In this document: positions 41,747-51,559 of the stretch, piece by piece
How positions within the stretch are numbered: the first letter of the stretch is position 1
Layout of the letters: each line of letters starts with the position of its first letter
Origin: Methylotenera sp.
Lineage (GTDB): Bacteria; Pseudomonadota; Gammaproteobacteria; Burkholderiales; Methylophilaceae
Assembly (NCBI GenBank): GCA_030682715.1
Contig: JAUXNQ010000042.1
Span: 1-64,000, forward strand
Reading direction: 5' to 3'
DNA length: 64,000 bases
The notes under the pieces: generated by a model
The model's database searches: none
The model's input: only the letters and a program-made list of their open reading frames with translations
Told to the model about the DNA's origin: nothing
Program-made: the position numbers and the translations under genes

Positions 41747-43978
41747 ATGAATAGCCAACCGCAAACCACGATGCAAGACCCTCTGTTAGCTGGATTAAAT
41801 AATAAACAGCTTGAAGCGGTCACCTTACCCCAACAGTCTGCACTGATTTTAGCTGGTGCTGGCAGTGGTAAAACACGCGTACTTACTGCACGTATTGCAT
41901 GGCTGATCCAAACTGAGCAAGTTTCGCCTACTGGCTTACTGGCTGTGACGTTTACCAACAAAGCGGCAAAAGAGATGCTCACCCGCATAACAGCATCGCT
42001 ACCCATTAACACCCGCGGGATGTGGGTTGGTACTTTCCACGGTTTATGTAATCGCTTATTGCGCGCACACCACCGCGAGGCTGGGCTGCCAGCTAGCTTT
42101 CAGATTTTAGATATTGCTGACCAGCTTTCAGTCATCAAACGCTTAATGAAACTGATGAATGTAGATGATGAGAAGTTTCCACCTAAGCAAGTGCAAAACT
42201 ACATTAACGGCTGTAAAGACGAAGGACTACGCGCGCATGCGGTTGATGCTTACGACCCACACTCACAAAAATTACGTGAGATTTTTGAAGAATACGACAA
42301 ACAATGCCAACGCGATGGCGTAGCAGACTTTGCCGAGCTACTATTGCGTTGCTATGAACTGCTAGAACGTGACACGAACATCCGCCACCATTACCAAAAC
42401 CGTTTTAGATACATTTTGGTGGATGAATTTCAAGACACCAACCGCTTGCAATACCAATGGCTGAAATTACTGGCTGGCCAAAGTAAGGATGGACAGCACA
42501 ACTGCATGTTTGCAGTAGGTGATGATGACCAATCTATTTACGGCTTCCGTGGCGCGCGCGTTGGCAACATGCGTGACTTTGAAACTGACTTTAACGTGCA
42601 AAATATAGTGAAGCTGGAAGAAAACTACCGCTCACATAGCAACATACTAGATGCCGCCAATGCCATTATTTCACACAACAAAAACCGTTTAGGCAAAAAC
42701 CTGTGGACCAGCGCTGGCGCTGGTGAGCCTGTACGCGTATATCAAGCCTACAACGATAACGATGAAGCCCAATTTATTGTCGATGAAATTAAAATGCTGC
42801 ATGCAGAAGGCACTGAGCTAGGCGAAATGGCCCTGCTCTATCGCTCCAACGCGCAATCTCGCGTATTAGAACATGCACTGTTCTCGGCTAACCTACCTTA
42901 TCGCGTTTATGGTGGCTTGCGCTTCTTTGAACGTGCAGAAATCAAACACGCGCTTGCTTATATGCGCCTGATTGCCAATGCCAATGACGACACGGCATTA
43001 TTGCGCGTGATTAACTTCCCAGCACGCGGCATCGGTGCACGCAGCTTAGAACAGCTACAGGAGGCCGCTCGCGCGGAAAATTGCAGTCTATGGCAAGCCG
43101 CCATTAATAAAGTGGGGCATGGCAAAGTTGGCGGTAAAGGGATTGATGGTTTTGTTGCACTGATTAGGCAAATGGTAGATGAAGCTTATGGCATTAGCCT
43201 CTCTGAACTAGCAGAGCTCGCCACCACGCTTTCTGGCCTGAAGGCGCATTACCAGAATGAAAAAGAAGGTGAAGACCGCATTGCCAACTTGGAAGAACTG
43301 GTCACGGCGGCAGTTGCCTTTACTAATCAAGATTTTGGCAACCATAGCAACGCAGATGGTGAAACCGAACAAGACCTACTCACGCAGTTTTTAAGTCACG
43401 CAAGCTTAGAAGCAGGTGAACATCAAGCCGATGTCGGGCGCGAGGCTTTACAGCTAATGACAGTACACGCCTCTAAAGGCCTAGAGTTTAAAGTAGTGTT
43501 TATTAGCGGCCTGGAAGAAGGTCTGTGCCCGCACGAGCAAAGCACATACGAAGCAAACGGTTTAGAGGAAGAACGTCGCTTAATGTACGTAGCGGTAACG
43601 CGTGCCAGGCAGCGCTTATATCTCAGCCATGCGCAAAGCCGCATGTTGCATGGGCAAGTACGCTATGGCATTCCATCCCGCTTTTTGGATGAAATTCCAG
43701 AGGAGCTACTCAAACGCTTAAATAGCAAACCTGTCGCTAAATCTGGCTATGGTAGAGACTACAGCGAGCTACCTGCCATGATGAGCAAACAGCAAAGCAG
43801 CACGCAAAAGAGTGCAATGCCGTGGAAAATCGGCCAGCAAGTGGCGCATAGTAAATTTGGGAATGGCGTTGTGGTGAGCTACGAGGGCAACGCGAACGAC
43901 ATGCGTGTACAGGTGAATTTTGGTCGCGAAGGCTTAAAATGGCTCGCGCTGGAATTTGCAAAACTTACTGCGATTTAA
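41747..43978 (+). CDS. uvrD: DNA helicase II UvrD
   Basis: A 743-aa superfamily 1A 3'-5' helicase of nucleotide-excision and mismatch repair. Walker A is GAGSGKTR (37-44), motif II VDEFQDTN, motif III GDDDQSIYGFRGA, motif V VHASKGLEFKVVF and motif VI YVAVTRARQRLYL. The C-terminal Tudor-like tail (KIGQQVAHSKFGNGVVVSYEG) binds RNA polymerase in homologues. Length fits UvrD (720 aa) rather than Rep. It is monocistronic, preceded by the candidate sRNA on the other strand. Confidence 0.95.
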   Translation: MNSQPQTTMQDPLLAGLNNKQLEAVTLPQQSALILAGAGSGKTRVLTARIAWLIQTEQVSPTGLLAVTFTNKAAKEMLTRITASLPINTRGMWVGTFHGLCNRLLRAHHREAGLPASFQILDIADQLSVIKRLMKLMNVDDEKFPPKQVQNYINGCKDEGLRAHAVDAYDPHSQKLREIFEEYDKQCQRDGVADFAELLLRCYELLERDTNIRHHYQNRFRYILVDEFQDTNRLQYQWLKLLAGQSKDGQHNCMFAVGDDDQSIYGFRGARVGNMRDFETDFNVQNIVKLEENYRSHSNILDAANAIISHNKNRLGKNLWTSAGAGEPVRVYQAYNDNDEAQFIVDEIKMLHAEGTELGEMALLYRSNAQSRVLEHALFSANLPYRVYGGLRFFERAEIKHALAYMRLIANANDDTALLRVINFPARGIGARSLEQLQEAARAENCSLWQAAINKVGHGKVGGKGIDGFVALIRQMVDEAYGISLSELAELATTLSGLKAHYQNEKEGEDRIANLEELVTAAVAFTNQDFGNHSNADGETEQDLLTQFLSHASLEAGEHQADVGREALQLMTVHASKGLEFKVVFISGLEEGLCPHEQSTYEANGLEEERRLMYVAVTRARQRLYLSHAQSRMLHGQVRYGIPSRFLDEIPEELLKRLNSKPVAKSGYGRDYSELPAMMSKQQSSTQKSAMPWKIGQQVAHSKFGNGVVVSYEGNANDMRVQVNFGREGLKWLALEFAKLTAI

Positions 43979-44084
43979 GCAACAAGACAAGAAAGACCGT
44001 AGCACAAGGTTATAACTGGCAAGGTTAATCCAAGAAAAAATGCTAAAAATTAAGTTCTGTAGCTTCTCTTATCAGATCGGAGTG

Positions 44085-44624
44085 TCCGTGGTACTTACGA
44101 TTTTGCAAGCGCTTTGACATGTGAGCCAGTCATTGGCTTCCCCAATTTACCAGACCAATAAACTGGTAAATAGAATGTGAAATAAGGCAATTTATTACCT
44201 AAATTCTACGGACATGCCTAGTACTGGTACCGTGAGTGCTAGCTTATTTGTAGGAGCGGTCATTTGGCGTGTGAATAAGGCAATTTATTGCCTATATTCC
44301 ACGGACATGCCTAGCACTGGTAACCGCGAATGGCCATGGTGAATTGCCCCTGACGGCTCATTAGCCCAACACTGCATAAGCTTGAAAGCTTCTGTTCGCG
44401 GCTACTAGCCGCTCCTACATACGACTTTGCAAGAGATTTCACTCAGAATAATGCGCTTTTCGCACCAACCTTGCTACTTTCGCGCATGAATAACCAGCTT
44501 TAGCTGGTATATTCTGCGGAGAAGACCCCTGCGGTCTTAGCAGCTTTAGGTTGGTGGCGATGACCTTTACGGTTAAGCGCATATATTATGTGGGGAAGCC
44601 AAATGCTGGCTCAGCGCTTGCATC
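44085..44624. repeat. Mosaic hairpin-repeat cluster, family C (copy 1)
   Basis: No ORF. Two direct units (GTGAATAAGGCAATTTATTG-CC type, about 44177-44230 and 44270-44322) share ACGGACATGCCTAG and ACTGGTA. A variant with CCAGCTTTAGCTGG in the same frame (GAATAA...TATTC) lies at 44487-44516. AGCCA-N5-TGGCT hairpins with a TGGGGA edge lie at 44121-44144 and 44591-44613. TGTAGGAGCGG (44249-44259) and its complement (44409-44419) resemble Pseudomonas-type REPs. The 3' part recurs at 63.7-63.9 kb. Confidence 0.7.
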
Positions 44625-45392
44625 TTAAACGATATCTTGGCTTGGATTCTCTATGCCAAAAATATCAGCATAGCTGGTGTACAAACTGGTCATCATGACA
44701 GGAATGATAGCAACAAACACCACTGCAAAAATCACATGCAAGCTCACCACCAACCACATAGCGGCCATCAATACCGCCATAAATATCAGGCCATACAGCA
44801 AAAATGGCAGCATATTCTTTAAGCAGGCAAAAAAACTTAGCTTCATGGCATCAACTGCTTTTAATTGATTAAGACCAGACAACACAGGTGCAAACCAATA
44901 TCCCATCAACACAGGCATCAAAAAAAACATCGCTATCAATAAAGGTAATAAAACAGTGCTGGCTTGCTCAGGGCTTAAATCTTTACCTTGTGCAATCAGC
45001 TCAATCGTTGGTCTATCCATCATTAGCACTACAAGCACAGCAATCACGAGCAAACTCATCATGTAAATACCGCCAACCGCGATTAACTGCGAGGTATTTT
45101 GCTTAAAACCCTGAAACAGATGATTGATTTCTAAATCTTGATTACGTGCAAGCGCTTGGCAACCCCACATCATGCCTGCCGCAAAAACTGGGGCAAGTAA
45201 TGTGCTCACGACTGAGCCCAATATAGGGACCAATGAAATGGGAATCATAATCGCTAGATAAATCACCAACAAAATAATCCACATCACTGGGTTAGACCTA
45301 AACAAACCGATGCCATTCACAATCCACAGCCATGCGTTTGCCGCGGGTACTTGCCTAATGACTGGAGCTTGCGTGTTTAGATCTTCTGCCAT
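44625..45392 (-). CDS. BPSS1780-family polytopic membrane protein
   Basis: A 255-aa inner-membrane protein with about six transmembrane segments, for example WIILLVIYLAIMIPISLV, LLVIAVLVVLMM and LLPLLIAMFFLMPVLMGYW. The N-terminal QVPAANAWLWIVNGIGLFRS segment is the mark of the BPSS1780 family, common in betaproteobacteria and of unknown function. It is the leftmost gene of a leftward series with thrB and DUF2782 near polA, an order I associate with betaproteobacteria. Gap to thrB is about 120 bp. Confidence 0.85.
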   Translation of the reverse strand: MAEDLNTQAPVIRQVPAANAWLWIVNGIGLFRSNPVMWIILLVIYLAIMIPISLVPILGSVVSTLLAPVFAAGMMWGCQALARNQDLEINHLFQGFKQNTSQLIAVGGIYMMSLLVIAVLVVLMMDRPTIELIAQGKDLSPEQASTVLLPLLIAMFFLMPVLMGYWFAPVLSGLNQLKAVDAMKLSFFACLKNMLPFLLYGLIFMAVLMAAMWLVVSLHVIFAVVFVAIIPVMMTSLYTSYADIFGIENPSQDIV

Positions 45393-45510
45393 GATACTTT
45401 CACCTCTGGTTTAACTCAGGTTGCTTTAAATATTGTGTTTTAATTTAGTACTTTTAGATATTGTTTAAAAATAACGTCTACATACCAACTAAGGTATTCA
45501 TCAACAGTAA

Positions 45511-46452
45511 TTAACGTTGCGCTGTGCGTAACTTAAGTATGTTTTTAAAATGATCTGGGTCTTTTGCATGCGTTAACTCACCCGCTTGCGGGTAAATTTG
45601 ATCATACAAGCGTGATAACCAAAAACGTAATGCAGCAATTCGTAACAAACCATTCCAAGCATCATGCTCGGCTTGCTCAAACGGCCTAACGGCTTGATAG
45701 GCATTTAACATGGCCTCAACTTTTTCTGCGTCTAGCTGTCCATCTGCCTGTACGCACCAGTCATTTGCAACAATTGCCAAATCATAAGCGAGCACATCGT
45801 AACAAGCGTAGTAGAAATCAATTAAACCACCGACTTTATCACCATCAAACAATACGTTATCACGGAACAAATCAGCGTGAATAATGCCTTTAGGTAATGC
45901 GGAGGTATCAAGCTTGGCTTGAAATACCAATGTTTCAGTCAGTAATTTTTGGTCATCTGCCGATAAATGCGCCATCACTTTTTGTGCAGTTTGATTACGC
46001 CAATCAGCACCACGCGGGTTCTGATGCGCCTGACCTGAAGATTGTGCAGCAAACGTTTGCCCTGCCTGATGCATTTGCGCCAGCACTCTGCCAACCTCAG
46101 CACAATGCACTGCGCTTGGCGCAGTAATATCACGACCATTGAGGCAGCTAATCAGTACTGCTGGCTTGCCGTTGAGCATATGCAAGCTTACCCCTGCTTT
46201 ATTCGTGATAGGGTCAGGGCAAGGTACACCGTGCTCAGATAAATGGTGCATTAAATCAATAAAGTATGGGAGCTCATCAATCGTGTTGTGCTCAAACAAA
46301 GTGAGTACGTACTTACTTTTAGTGGTTGTTACAAAGTAATTGGTATTGGTAATACCTGAAGAAATGCCTTTTAAGTCAATCACTTCACCAATTGGGTAAT
46401 CTTGAAGCCAAGCTTGTAATTGTTGAATGCTAACTGAGGTAAAAACAGACAT
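45511..46452 (-). CDS. thrB: Homoserine kinase, choline-kinase-fold type
   Basis: A 313-aa kinase that phosphorylates homoserine on the way to threonine, of the aminoglycoside/choline-kinase fold found in pseudomonads and betaproteobacteria, not the GHMP fold. LKGISSGITNTNYFV is the nucleotide loop; the Brenner motif is IHADLFRDNVLFDG (about 190-203) and the metal aspartate GGLIDFYYACYD follows. Length is normal. TAAATT and a poor Shine-Dalgarno precede the ATG. The DUF2782 gene is 108 bp upstream on the same strand. Confidence 0.93.
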   Translation of the reverse strand: MSVFTSVSIQQLQAWLQDYPIGEVIDLKGISSGITNTNYFVTTTKSKYVLTLFEHNTIDELPYFIDLMHHLSEHGVPCPDPITNKAGVSLHMLNGKPAVLISCLNGRDITAPSAVHCAEVGRVLAQMHQAGQTFAAQSSGQAHQNPRGADWRNQTAQKVMAHLSADDQKLLTETLVFQAKLDTSALPKGIIHADLFRDNVLFDGDKVGGLIDFYYACYDVLAYDLAIVANDWCVQADGQLDAEKVEAMLNAYQAVRPFEQAEHDAWNGLLRIAALRFWLSRLYDQIYPQAGELTHAKDPDHFKNILKLRTAQR

Positions 46453-46560
46453 AGGTATAATTTAAAAAACTGGAAATGGTTAATGGCGAGGCATTATAAC
46501 AACCATGCGAATGAAAGCACTCAGCCTAATCCACATGAACGCTTGGAAAGTGTAGGTTGG

Positions 46561-46914
46561 TTAAAATGTAAAAATGGTCCATTTAGGCACTGACAATGGT
46601 GGATTTGGCCCATCATTAATCCAAGCGCCTTCTTGATCTTCACGATGCATGTAATAAGGAACGCCATGCTTAGGGGTAATTTTTAGCATATATAACTGGC
46701 CGCCAACACGATATTCCTCAATCGTTTCATTTTCTTTTTTGATGATCGTAATGACTGGCTCATCCGCGTTCTCTTCAGTACTAATGCTTGGCGGTGGAAT
46801 ATCTTCCAATGGTTCAAGATTTGATGGTAAATCTCTTGCTTGCGCCAATGCTGGTAAAAGCATTGCCGCCATCAGTAAAGACGCTATATTTTTGTAACTT
46901 TTACGCATAATCAT
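46561..46914 (-). CDS. DUF2782 exported protein
   Basis: A 117-aa periplasmic protein of the DUF2782 family. A signal peptide (ASLLMAAMLLPALAQA) is followed by PVITIIKKENETIEEYRVGG, QLYMLKITPKHGVPYYM and a Trp-containing end (VPKWTIFTF). The start was moved eight codons in from the ORF track to the ATG at 46914, which has AAGGGTGG just upstream. The family is usually found near thrB and polA in betaproteobacteria, as here. Function unknown. Confidence 0.85.
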   Translation of the reverse strand: MIMRKSYKNIASLLMAAMLLPALAQARDLPSNLEPLEDIPPPSISTEENADEPVITIIKKENETIEEYRVGGQLYMLKITPKHGVPYYMHREDQEGAWINDGPNPPLSVPKWTIFTF

Positions 46915-46994
46915 TACCACCCTTAACGGCATAAACACAACTCAGGAATCAATATCTCATTCTATCAAAAACCACCCAACATAAGACCATATGC

Positions 46995-47723
46995 TTACAA
47001 ATAAAGCTGAATCCGCTCTTCTTCTGCAGAAAGCTTAAAACCACGTGTTTCGTAATGTTTAAAGATGGCTTGAACGATTTCAGCAGGATCATCTATCATC
47101 TGTATCAAGTCAAGATCGCTTGCTGAGATCATTTCCTCATTGACTAATGTAGTCTTCACCCAGTCAACCAGCCCCCGCCAAAAAGGCTCACACACCAAAA
47201 TAATTGGAATCCTGAGCGTTTTACCTGTTTGCACCAAGGTGATCGCTTCCATTAGCTCATCTAAGGTACCAAAGCCGCCAGGCATCACAACATAGGCGCT
47301 TGCATACTTCACAAACATGACTTTACGCATGAAGAAATGTTTAAAGTTTTGGCTAACATCCTGATAAGCATTCGCATTTTGCTCATGTGGCAACTCAATA
47401 TTTAGGCCAACACTGGGCGAAGTTCCAGCAAATGCACCTCTATTGGCAGCCTCCATAATGCCTGGCCCGCCGCCAGAAATCACAGAAAACCCTGCATCAG
47501 ATAGCCTTCTAGCGATATCTACCGTCAATTCATAGTAAGGACTATCTGGCTTAGTGCGCGCACTACCGAAAATAGAAACCGCTGGTGTAATTTCTTTGAG
47601 TCGCTCAGTCGCATCTACAAATTCAGACATAATCTTAAACGCATGCCAAGACTCAAGCCCTGTATGGTGCATCCCTTGCACATCAGGGTCTGTGATTTTT
47701 GGAATTTTTTTAACAACGGTCAT
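46995..47723 (-). CDS. LOG-family nucleotide 5'-monophosphate phosphoribohydrolase
   Basis: A 242-aa Rossmann-fold protein of the TIGR00730/LOG family. The two signatures are VISGGGPGIMEAANRGA and VVMPGGFGTLDELMEAITL. LOG enzymes release a base from ribonucleoside monophosphates; in plants this activates cytokinins, and in bacteria PpnN-like relatives balance purine pools. The N-terminal 40 residues (DPDVQGMHHTGLESWHAFKI) are typical of the longer bacterial type. AAGGA lies before the ATG. It is divergent from polA. Confidence 0.9.
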   Translation of the reverse strand: MTVVKKIPKITDPDVQGMHHTGLESWHAFKIMSEFVDATERLKEITPAVSIFGSARTKPDSPYYELTVDIARRLSDAGFSVISGGGPGIMEAANRGAFAGTSPSVGLNIELPHEQNANAYQDVSQNFKHFFMRKVMFVKYASAYVVMPGGFGTLDELMEAITLVQTGKTLRIPIILVCEPFWRGLVDWVKTTLVNEEMISASDLDLIQMIDDPAEIVQAIFKHYETRGFKLSAEEERIQLYL

Positions 47724-47923
47724 AACTGAGAAATCCTTGATGAGTGAACTACCAACATTTAAATACTAAATTAAAACCTTGCGTATAAAACAATTTTTAA
47801 GCACGCCATATATGTTTTATTATGTAGGCGATTAAAGACCGTTGGCAACAACCTATTGCAACTTTTTGTTCAAAACTTAAGTAAACGAACATAAGGCGTG
47901 CTCGCAATTTTTGGATTTTTTAC

Positions 47924-50788
47924 ATGAAAACTTTATTATTAGTGGATGGCTCATCTTATTTATATCGCGCATTCCACGCCATGCCTGACCTAAGAAACCG
48001 CCAAAACGAACCAACTGGCGCGATTCAAGGCGTATTGAACATGCTACGCCGCTTGCATAAAGATTACCCTAGCGATTATAGCGCGTGTGTTTTTGATGCC
48101 AAAGGCAAAACATTTCGCGATGACATTTATGCCGAATATAAAGCCAACCGTGCTGCCATGCCAGATGATCTGCGTCCTCAAATAGAGCCATTACATGAAG
48201 CCATTAAAGCCATGGGCTGGCCGCTACTCATGATAGAAGGCGTAGAGGCAGACGATGTGATTGGCGCACTGGCTAAACAGGCCGAGCGTGAAGGCGTGCG
48301 CGTCATTATTTCCACTGGCGATAAAGATATCACGCAACTAGTTAACGAACACATCACTGTCATCAACACCATGCGCGATGCTTTCCGCAAGGTGGACGAT
48401 GTGCTCGACATTGCAGGCGTAGAAAATAAATTTGGCGTGCCACCAAGCTTGATGGTGGATTACCTAGTGCTAGTGGGCGACACCTCAGACAACGTGCCTG
48501 GCGTGGAAAAAGTCGGCCCAAAAACTGCCGTAAAATGGCTAAAAGAATATGGCTCGCTCGATAACATTGTTGCCAATGCAGAAAATATAAAAGGCGTTGT
48601 GGGCGAGAACTTACGCAAAGCGCTACCTTGGCTGCCTACTGCACGCGAGCTAATTACCATTCGCTGTGACATTGGCATTCAGGAAAATCTAAGCGACCTT
48701 GCACCGCAACCGCAGAATAAAACAAAACTGGCAGAATTATTTGACCGCTTTGAGTTTAGAACTTGGCGCCGCGAATTGGACAATATGCCAGATAGCGCAC
48801 CATACAGCGCTGTACCAATACAAACAGAAGGTACGCCGCAATCAGACTTATTCGGCGGTGCAGTTTCCGTTCGCCCTGAACCCTTCGACCAAGCTCAGGA
48901 GAGCCCCATCGCAGGGCAAATCAGTGCTTCGTCAAGCTCACCACGAGCGAATGTGTTTGAACCGACTTATCAAACCATCACCACCCGCAACTACGAAACC
49001 ATTTTAGCCAATGCGCAATTAGATGACTGGCTCAATAAAATAAGCACTGCAGCATTGGTTTGCTTTGATACAGAAACCACGTCACTTGACCCGATGACCG
49101 CAAAAATCGTGGGCATGTCATTTAGCGTAGCGGCTGGCAGTGCCGCGTACCTGCCATTAAAGCATGATTACTTTGATGCGCCATCCCAACTGAATTTTGA
49201 TGAGACTTTGGCTAAAGTTAAACCCATACTAGAGAACCCTGCCATCAAAAAAGTGGGGCAAAACCTGAAATATGATCAGCATGTATTAGCCAACCACAAG
49301 ATACAGCTTAACGGCATTGCGCATGACACGCTGTTGCAATCCTATGTGTTTGAATCCCATAAAACGCATGGCATGGATGCCCTGAGCGAGCGACATTTAG
49401 GCGTTAAAACCATCACGTTTGAAGAGGTGGCTGGCAAAGGTGCAAAACAAGTAAGCTTTAATCAAGTAACAGTTGAAGTTGCCGCAGAATACGCCGCCGA
49501 AGATGCTGACATTACTCTGCAACTACACGAAGCAATGTATCCGCAAGTAGCGGCTGACGCAAAGCTTGACTATATTTACAGCCAGATTGAATTGCCAGTT
49601 TCAAACATTCTGTTCACCATCGAGCGCAATGGCGTGCTGATAGACGCCAACATGCTCAATGCGCAAAGCAATGAAATTGGCCTAAAATTAGTCGCACTAG
49701 AGAACCAAGCCTACGAACTTGCAGGGCAACCATTCAACCTAGGTTCACCAAAACAGCTACAAGAAATCTTATTCGGCAAACTTGGAATTAAGCCGCTGAA
49801 AAAAACACCAAGCGGTACACCATCTACGGATGAAGACGTATTGCAAGAACTGGCTTTGGATTACCCTCTGCCAAAAGTGCTATTGGAGTATCGCGGTTTA
49901 GCCAAGCTTAAATCCACCTATTCTGACAAACTTCCACGCATGATTAACCCCAGCACAGGTCGCGTACATACCAGCTACAATCAAGCCGTAGCCATTACAG
50001 GCAGGCTCGCCAGCTCAGACCCTAATTTACAAAACATCCCAGTACGTACACAAGAGGGCCGCCGTATTCGTGAGGCGTTTATCGCCCCACAAGGCAGCCA
50101 TATTGTTTCTGCCGACTACTCGCAAATTGAACTGCGCATCATGGCGCATCTATCGCAAGATGAAGGCATGCTCAACGCCTTTGCCAACAACGAAGATATT
50201 CACCGCGCCACTGCCGCTGAGATTTTTGGGGTGGAACGTGAGCAAGTAGATAACGAACAACGCCGTTATGCCAAAGTCATCAACTTTGGTTTGATTTATG
50301 GCATGAGCGCATTTGGATTAGCGCAAAACTTAAATATCGAGCGTAGCGCCGCACAAAGCTATATCGAGCGTTACTTTGCGCGCTACCCTGGTGTGCGCCA
50401 ATACATGCAAGAAACGCGCGAGATTGCCAAACAAAATGGCTATGTTGAAACCTATTTTGGACGCAGACTATGGGTGCCAGAAATCAATAGTAGCAATGGC
50501 ATGCGCAGAGCTGGTGCTGAACGTGCAGCCATTAATGCACCTATGCAAGGCACCGCCGCTGACTTGATTAAACTCGCGATGATTGCCGTGCAGAATTGGC
50601 TAACTACAGAAAAATTAAACACTAAACTCATCATGCAAGTACACGATGAACTGGTGCTGGAAGTGCCAGATAATGAACTTGCACTAGTGAAGGAAAAACT
50701 ACCAGAGCTTATGCAAAATGTCGCTAAGTTAGATGTACCGCTATTAGCTGAAGTTGGCGTGGGTAGCAATTGGGAAAGTGCTCATTAA
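47924..50788 (+). CDS. polA: DNA polymerase I
   Basis: A 954-aa repair polymerase. Domains: 5' nuclease (1-290), linker, 3'-5' exonuclease with the intact DxE motif CFDTETTSLDP (about 381-391), and polymerase with motif A VSADYSQIELRIM (about 729), motif B RRYAKVINFGLIYGMS (about 785) and motif C VHDEL (about 907). It is longer than E. coli Pol I (928 aa). Part of the excess is a linker (about 314-347, VSVRPEPFDQAQE...) that reads as a translated REP-like element, described separately. The cinA-like gene follows 24 bp downstream. Confidence 0.96.
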   Translation: MKTLLLVDGSSYLYRAFHAMPDLRNRQNEPTGAIQGVLNMLRRLHKDYPSDYSACVFDAKGKTFRDDIYAEYKANRAAMPDDLRPQIEPLHEAIKAMGWPLLMIEGVEADDVIGALAKQAEREGVRVIISTGDKDITQLVNEHITVINTMRDAFRKVDDVLDIAGVENKFGVPPSLMVDYLVLVGDTSDNVPGVEKVGPKTAVKWLKEYGSLDNIVANAENIKGVVGENLRKALPWLPTARELITIRCDIGIQENLSDLAPQPQNKTKLAELFDRFEFRTWRRELDNMPDSAPYSAVPIQTEGTPQSDLFGGAVSVRPEPFDQAQESPIAGQISASSSSPRANVFEPTYQTITTRNYETILANAQLDDWLNKISTAALVCFDTETTSLDPMTAKIVGMSFSVAAGSAAYLPLKHDYFDAPSQLNFDETLAKVKPILENPAIKKVGQNLKYDQHVLANHKIQLNGIAHDTLLQSYVFESHKTHGMDALSERHLGVKTITFEEVAGKGAKQVSFNQVTVEVAAEYAAEDADITLQLHEAMYPQVAADAKLDYIYSQIELPVSNILFTIERNGVLIDANMLNAQSNEIGLKLVALENQAYELAGQPFNLGSPKQLQEILFGKLGIKPLKKTPSGTPSTDEDVLQELALDYPLPKVLLEYRGLAKLKSTYSDKLPRMINPSTGRVHTSYNQAVAITGRLASSDPNLQNIPVRTQEGRRIREAFIAPQGSHIVSADYSQIELRIMAHLSQDEGMLNAFANNEDIHRATAAEIFGVEREQVDNEQRRYAKVINFGLIYGMSAFGLAQNLNIERSAAQSYIERYFARYPGVRQYMQETREIAKQNGYVETYFGRRLWVPEINSSNGMRRAGAERAAINAPMQGTAADLIKLAMIAVQNWLTTEKLNTKLIMQVHDELVLEVPDNELALVKEKLPELMQNVAKLDVPLLAEVGVGSNWESAH
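48863..48957. repeat. REP-like palindrome inside the polA coding sequence
   Basis: TTTCCGTTCGCCCTGAACC, TCGACCAAGCTCAGGAGAG and GCTTCGTCAAGCTCACCACG-AGCG resemble the common bacterial REP that reads CCGTTCGCCCTGAGC...GCTTCGACAAGCTCA. The ends are inverted (CGTTCGC against GAGCGAA). The reading frame of polA is kept. Confidence 0.65.
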
Positions 50789-50812
50789 CTAAATAACTAT
50801 CAAGATACTCCT

Positions 50813-51559
50813 ATGCAAACCTTCGGCCTCTACATCATCGGTGATGAAATATTATCTGGCAAACGCCAAGATGCGCACCTCACTAAAGTCATCGAACTGC
50901 TTTCAGCACGTGGGCTACAACTTAGTTGGGCAAATTATTTGGGCGATATTCCAGCGCAAATTACCGCCTCACTTAAGGCCAGCATGGATAGGGGCGACAT
51001 TGCATTTAGCTGTGGTGGCATTGGCGCAACGCCTGATGATTACACGCGGCAATGTGCGGCTGTAGCAGCAGGTGTACCGATTGCACGCCACCCAGAGGCT
51101 GTCGCTGAAATTGAGGCGCAGTACGGAGAAAGTGCCTACCCAAAACGCGTATTGATGGCAGATTTTCCACTGGGTGCAACGATTATCCCCAACCCTGTTA
51201 ATCGGGTGGCTGGCTTTGCAATTAATCAACATTATTTTTTACCTGGCTTTCCACAAATGGCGCACCCGATGATTGAATGGGTGCTTGAGACACACTATCG
51301 CCACTTATTTCACCAGCAAGACTACATTGAAACATCTATTTTGGTGATGGATGCAGGTGAAAGCCAACTGATTGATTTCATGAATCATATTGTTGAGAAA
51401 TATCCTGAAATTAAATTATTTAGCCTACCCAAGCTAGATAAGCGCCGCACCATAGAGCTAGGTGTAAAGGGCGCAACTCAGCAGGTTAGTTTGGCGATGA
51501 ATGACATCAAACAAAGGATTACTGCGCTAGGTTTTCCATGGCTAGAAATCGCAAATTAA
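50813..51559 (+). CDS. CinA-N/MoaB-like molybdopterin-binding domain protein
   Basis: A 248-aa protein of the competence/damage-inducible CinA N-terminal (MoCF biosynthesis-like) family without the C-terminal amidase. IIGDEILSGKRQDAHL and FSCGGIGATPDDYTRQC correspond to the substrate loops. Relatives in full CinA cleave ADP-ribose-type pyrophosphates; the separate short proteins are uncharacterised. It follows polA by 24 bp and its last 22 bp overlap the next gene. Confidence 0.85.
   Translation: MQTFGLYIIGDEILSGKRQDAHLTKVIELLSARGLQLSWANYLGDIPAQITASLKASMDRGDIAFSCGGIGATPDDYTRQCAAVAAGVPIARHPEAVAEIEAQYGESAYPKRVLMADFPLGATIIPNPVNRVAGFAINQHYFLPGFPQMAHPMIEWVLETHYRHLFHQQDYIETSILVMDAGESQLIDFMNHIVEKYPEIKLFSLPKLDKRRTIELGVKGATQQVSLAMNDIKQRITALGFPWLEIAN

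Noticed and set aside
44085-44624. tRNA or group II intron in the repeat-filled gap
   Set aside because: The hairpins do not form a cloverleaf and there is no reverse transcriptase or intron domain V.
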